In this document: positions 3,980 through 6,942 of the stretch, piece after piece
How positions within the stretch are numbered: the first letter of the stretch is position 1
Layout: each line of letters opens with the position of its first letter
Assembly: GCA_016929465.1 (NCBI GenBank)
Contig: JAFGIT010000129.1
Location: 1 to 6,942 of the forward strand
Length of the DNA: 6,942 nt
Origin: JAFGIT01 sp016929465 [NCBI: Candidatus Coatesbacteria bacterium]
GTDB lineage: Bacteria > B130-G9
Direction: 5' to 3'
The notes under the pieces: model-generated
Databases searched by the model: none
What the model was told of the DNA's origin: nothing
Seen by the model: only the letters and a program-made list of their open reading frames with translations
Program-made: the position numbers and the translations under genes

Positions 3980-6922
3980 TCACTCCAGCCTAAAGGACGC
4001 CTCCCCTATCTGTGAAAGCGGCACGATCGTGCCAGGGTTGACCAGCGCAGTAAAGAGCAGAAATTGACCGCGGCTATTGAATGGTGCAACGGTCGGTAGA
4101 TTGACCACATGGGCAACGCAGGAGAACTCGAACTCCGACGGTGGAGAGATTCCCGATGCGATCGGCCAGACTCCGCCAAGCCATGGGATATCCGTTCCAA
4201 ACGCTGCGGGTGACCAGATCAGCCCACCCGGATCGAGGATAAGAACGTAGAAGTCCGCTACTATCGCATACTCGGGCAGTGCCATATCAAGCGAAATCGA
4301 GATCGAGTCGCCAACAATGGAATAGCTCTGTTTGTCGGTCGAGATATGCACGAAAGTCGCATCAGAGGGAAAAACAGAAGGGCCTGAGTAACCGCCTGAA
4401 TCAGGGAGTCGGCTAATTCGGCCAAGCGAATCCTGGAATTTGAAATGGTATGAATGGTCCCCCGGCCGCAGATGGGCTTCAAAACGGTATTCGCCGTTAC
4501 CGGGTAGCCCTGATAAGGGCGACATTGAGTGGATTTGATCGTCGATGACCACGGTAGCCGTAACCGGCAGATCACTCTCGCTGCAGTAGTATGTCACGAA
4601 ATAGGTGAATCCGGTGTCTATCGTTCCTGCTGTTGGCGCAATATTTCCCTGCGAGAGAGCCGCTTCATAGTCCACGCTGGGTCCAGTCTGGTCTCCCAAT
4701 GGGGGATATCTGGAAGCGCCGCCATGAGCATCACAGAAATAGAAAAAGTAGCGATGGACGCCCGCAGAAAGTCGGGTGCTCAAGATGAACTTGCCATGTG
4801 GTCTGGAGCCAGAAAGGAGCGACATCTCGTGTTGCTCGCCGTCGATTACAACCGCGCAAGTTATCGGGACATCACCGTCGTCGTCAGTACACTCGACGGA
4901 GAAATTGAATATCGTGCTCGTAGTCCCGAAAGACGGCTCGACCGTCCCAAAAGCTAAGAGCGGAGCTCTGTTATCGAACTTCTGATCGCAATGAACCTGC
5001 GGGTCACCATATATGTTGAAGCAGAATGCATTGGTCAGCCATCCGGAGCCGCTGCAGTTGAGAGTGGACTTTGCGTCGGCCAGCGCTTTTCCGACGGGAT
5101 AGCCTGCCTGGGCGATATTCTTATTCATCTCGTAGGCCAGGTCTTGTGCGGTCAACCAGCCCGTGGGCGAACTCCATCCAACCGCGTAGAATTCTACACT
5201 GGACGCGCCAATGGCCGCTATCGCCCCCGACTTCAGGAGCGAGTACGAGAGATTCCCATTCTCTTCCGGAGAGGCATTAAGACAACTGCACTGACAGACA
5301 ATCGCGGGCCTGGTCTCGTCCAGCACTCGGCAGTCGGCCGCGCTGAATAACGTGCCGCAGCCGTTGTCACCATAGCCGATGTACGCGCCTGTGGATGAGC
5401 CATGACCCATCCAGGTCACCAATCCATAGGAATTGGACCGCCAGTGCTCGGATGTGGCGCCGTCCACGAGTTCCAGGTTACTCTCGAAAATCGAGTCGTC
5501 GATGCACCCGCCTTGCTGGTACAGCTTGAATGAGCTGAATCCCTCCGCGGTCAAGTAGTCATCGGCCATACTCTCACCGAGATATGCGCTGTCCGTTTCC
5601 ACATCGCAAAAAGCAAGCGGAAGTAGGAATTTCTTCCTCCAGGTGAGGTTTCCCTTTGCTGTCTGATAGTCGATAGTCTTCTGAAGGATCCTATCCAGAT
5701 TGTAGTAGTCATCTTCATAAATGGGGATTCGGCCTACATACACATCCGGGACAAGATCGATCCCATCGGGGCCTCCGTCGTCCCCATTTTCTCCATAGAA
5801 GGTATCGCCATCCAGGTCCCAATTGCCGCTCAAATCAGCAAAATAGTAGTCTGTCGGGACCCTTGATTGCGCGGTCTCCGTGTGAACCGGCCAGCAGATC
5901 TTCATCGGCACATCGCCCGTTTCAGGTGATGGGTCTCCAATCAGGAGAACATATAGAATACAATAGCGGATGTACTTGTCCTTGAGCCATCGGCGAATCT
6001 TGTCTGCTCTGCCATTCGGAGCCTGGCCCGGGAGATTATCATAATCGTCCTCCGTCGCCACGATAACCGAAAAGCCCTGCGACCTCTTATGCTGAACGAA
6101 ATCAGTCAGACGGTTGCTGGATGACAGGATATCGCTCGTGGTAATGATTACGTAGCTGACCGTTGATGAGGCCGAATTTGCCTCTTCAGGTGGTTGATAC
6201 CAATTAATAGCCTGATCGAAGTTCGAGAATCGGCTGCATGCGACGTCATCCATCGCGGTATCCGACAGGAGAGAGTTATCTTCCGGGAGGCCAGACCTTT
6301 CATATTCGATGACCATTTGAGCCGCTGCAATCTGTGTAAGCGCCCCCGTGACTGGATTGTATATGACCGGGGTGAATTCAACTCGCGCAAAGACCCATTT
6401 GCGCATTTGCGATATGCCAAGGTTGACCAGAAAGCTCTCAGGATAGTCAGCGTCATCCTGATAGATGCCTACGGCCTTACCATTTCTTATATCTGCTCTG
6501 TCGCCCCACATTATGATTGAATTGCCATTGGTATCCTGGCTCTTTGCCGGGGGCGCGGGGGCAAGCTCATGCATGCCGTCGATCGGGCGATTATGTATAT
6601 ATTCGGCCCTGACAACCACCGTGGTCCTGTCAACATCAGGAGGTAGAGCGACATCAAAGACCCTGCGAGGCAAGAGCGGAGTGCCGGGTCCCCCACCCGT
6701 TCTAAAGCCCTCCATGTGGATCACCTCTGTTCCGTCGGGCTTCTGCTCGATTTCGAAGTCACCACTATCGATCGGGATACAGACGATCTCGCCAGGCGAG
6801 GCTAGAGAGGGAACAAAGCTAAGCAAGCTGAGCAACAACCAATATTTAAGAAGCGTGAGAACCGACACACTGCCGCCCCGCAGAGAATCAAGCGTCTGAT
6901 ATGATGTCACTTCTTCCTTCAT
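3980..6922 (-). CDS. Secreted C25 (gingipain-type) cysteine peptidase with Ig-like repeats and C-terminal module
   Basis: The 980-residue product has a signal peptide with an unusually long n-region and a hydrophobic core near 21-40. Residues about 44-250 look like a C25 propeptide, with the typical TPLLPRRVFDVALPP. The caspase-like catalytic domain spans about 255-645, from SYVIITTSDIL to FNIYGDPQVH. It includes an Asp/Gly-rich, possibly calcium-binding stretch (368-389) followed by PDVYVGRIP. The catalytic His is His507 in MGHGS and the nucleophile is Cys547 in CQCSCLNA, aligned with the gingipain NCC motif, so the enzyme should be active. Two tandem Ig-like repeats (653-750 and 760-850) and a C-terminal module (856-980) shared with the propeller-like protein follow. 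It would cleave proteins outside the cell or at its surface; specificity cannot be read. ATG 6922 has no good SD. The in-frame GTG at 6910, preceded by AAGGA, is an alternative. Only 20 bases lie upstream, so its promoter is outside the window. Confidence 0.92.
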   Translation of the reverse strand: MKEEVTSYQTLDSLRGGSVSVLTLLKYWLLLSLLSFVPSLASPGEIVCIPIDSGDFEIEQKPDGTEVIHMEGFRTGGGPGTPLLPRRVFDVALPPDVDRTTVVVRAEYIHNRPIDGMHELAPAPPAKSQDTNGNSIIMWGDRADIRNGKAVGIYQDDADYPESFLVNLGISQMRKWVFARVEFTPVIYNPVTGALTQIAAAQMVIEYERSGLPEDNSLLSDTAMDDVACSRFSNFDQAINWYQPPEEANSASSTVSYVIITTSDILSSSNRLTDFVQHKRSQGFSVIVATEDDYDNLPGQAPNGRADKIRRWLKDKYIRYCILYVLLIGDPSPETGDVPMKICWPVHTETAQSRVPTDYYFADLSGNWDLDGDTFYGENGDDGGPDGIDLVPDVYVGRIPIYEDDYYNLDRILQKTIDYQTAKGNLTWRKKFLLPLAFCDVETDSAYLGESMADDYLTAEGFSSFKLYQQGGCIDDSIFESNLELVDGATSEHWRSNSYGLVTWMGHGSSTGAYIGYGDNGCGTLFSAADCRVLDETRPAIVCQCSCLNASPEENGNLSYSLLKSGAIAAIGASSVEFYAVGWSSPTGWLTAQDLAYEMNKNIAQAGYPVGKALADAKSTLNCSGSGWLTNAFCFNIYGDPQVHCDQKFDNRAPLLAFGTVEPSFGTTSTIFNFSVECTDDDGDVPITCAVVIDGEQHEMSLLSGSRPHGKFILSTRLSAGVHRYFFYFCDAHGGASRYPPLGDQTGPSVDYEAALSQGNIAPTAGTIDTGFTYFVTYYCSESDLPVTATVVIDDQIHSMSPLSGLPGNGEYRFEAHLRPGDHSYHFKFQDSLGRISRLPDSGGYSGPSVFPSDATFVHISTDKQSYSIVGDSISISLDMALPEYAIVADFYVLILDPGGLIWSPAAFGTDIPWLGGVWPIASGISPPSEFEFSCVAHVVNLPTVAPFNSRGQFLLFTALVNPGTIVPLSQIGEASFRLE
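3983..4357 (-). other. C-terminal beta-rich module, copy 2 (in the C25 peptidase)
   Basis: Residues 856-980 follow the second Ig-like repeat. Landmarks in order are strand-forming FVHISTDKQSY, G-D-S-I-S-I, D-F-Y-V-L-I-L-D-P-G-G-L-I-W, then P-F-x-x-x-G-Q-F, and finally A-L-V-N-P-G-T-I-V-P-L-S-Q-I-G-E-A-S-F-R-L-E at the very end. The first protein in the window ends with the same order of motifs. Similarity is clear at the end and weak in the middle, as expected for old paralogous domains. Confidence 0.6.
4373..4966 (-). repeat. Two tandem Ig-like repeats within the C25 peptidase
   Basis: Repeat 1 is residues 653-750 (4673-4966) and repeat 2 is residues 760-850 (4373-4645). Both share VVID-x-x-x-H-x-M-S, then LSG, a G-[KE]-[FY] strand, L-x-x-G-x-H-x-Y-x-F, a D-x-x-G turn, SR-x-P and the closing GPSV. 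They are diverged at the DNA level, so this is an old domain duplication. Such domains usually space the catalytic domain from the surface or bind partners. Confidence 0.75.
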
Positions 6923-6942
6923 TGTGTAGTCTATTGCGCGCG

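Noticed and set aside
4529-4957. A 142-codon open frame on the + strand inside the C25 gene
   Set aside because: It lies wholly opposite the Ig-like repeats of the C25 peptidase, has no signal peptide or family features and is a composition shadow.

Overview
The window looks like chromosomal DNA from a diderm (Gram-negative type) bacterium, probably an uncultured lineage that invests heavily in secreted proteins. The diderm call rests on an outer-membrane beta-barrel protein with a signal peptide and a C-terminal Phe. The other three genes also encode exported proteins. I cannot name a phylum. I see no tRNA, rRNA, CRISPR array, insertion sequence, phage gene or origin.

Layout: three genes lie on the + strand. 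They encode (1) a secreted, propeller-like protein with a C-terminal module (84-1598), (2) a small 8-stranded outer-membrane barrel (1784-2533), and (3) a PDZ-containing S41 (carboxy-terminal processing) peptidase homologue (2663-3865). A long - strand gene (3980-6922) converges on them. It encodes a gingipain-type C25 cysteine peptidase with propeptide, catalytic domain, two tandem Ig-like repeats and a C-terminal module. Each + strand gene has its own Shine-Dalgarno (SD) sequence. Genes 2 and 3 each have a plausible promoter of their own, so this looks like a neighbourhood of separately transcribed envelope genes rather than a tight operon.

Main points. First, the S41 homologue has lost all three expected catalytic residues (Ser to Gly, Lys to Phe, Gln to Thr) while keeping an open frame, the PDZ domain and the core fold motifs, so it reads as a pseudopeptidase. 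Second, the propeller-like protein and the C25 peptidase end in what appears to be the same roughly 120-residue domain, although they lie on opposite strands and are otherwise unrelated. This suggests a shared sorting, anchoring or assembly module. Third, all three + strand genes place the SD almost on top of one start codon, with a second in-frame start codon exactly 6 bases further on at ideal spacing. The second codon is probably the real start in at least two cases.

How the genes might work together is inference: a secreted C25 protease and a propeller protein carrying a common C-terminal tag, next to an outer-membrane barrel and a catalytically dead peptide-binding periplasmic protein, could form part of a surface-display or secretion pathway. 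Nothing in the sequence proves this.
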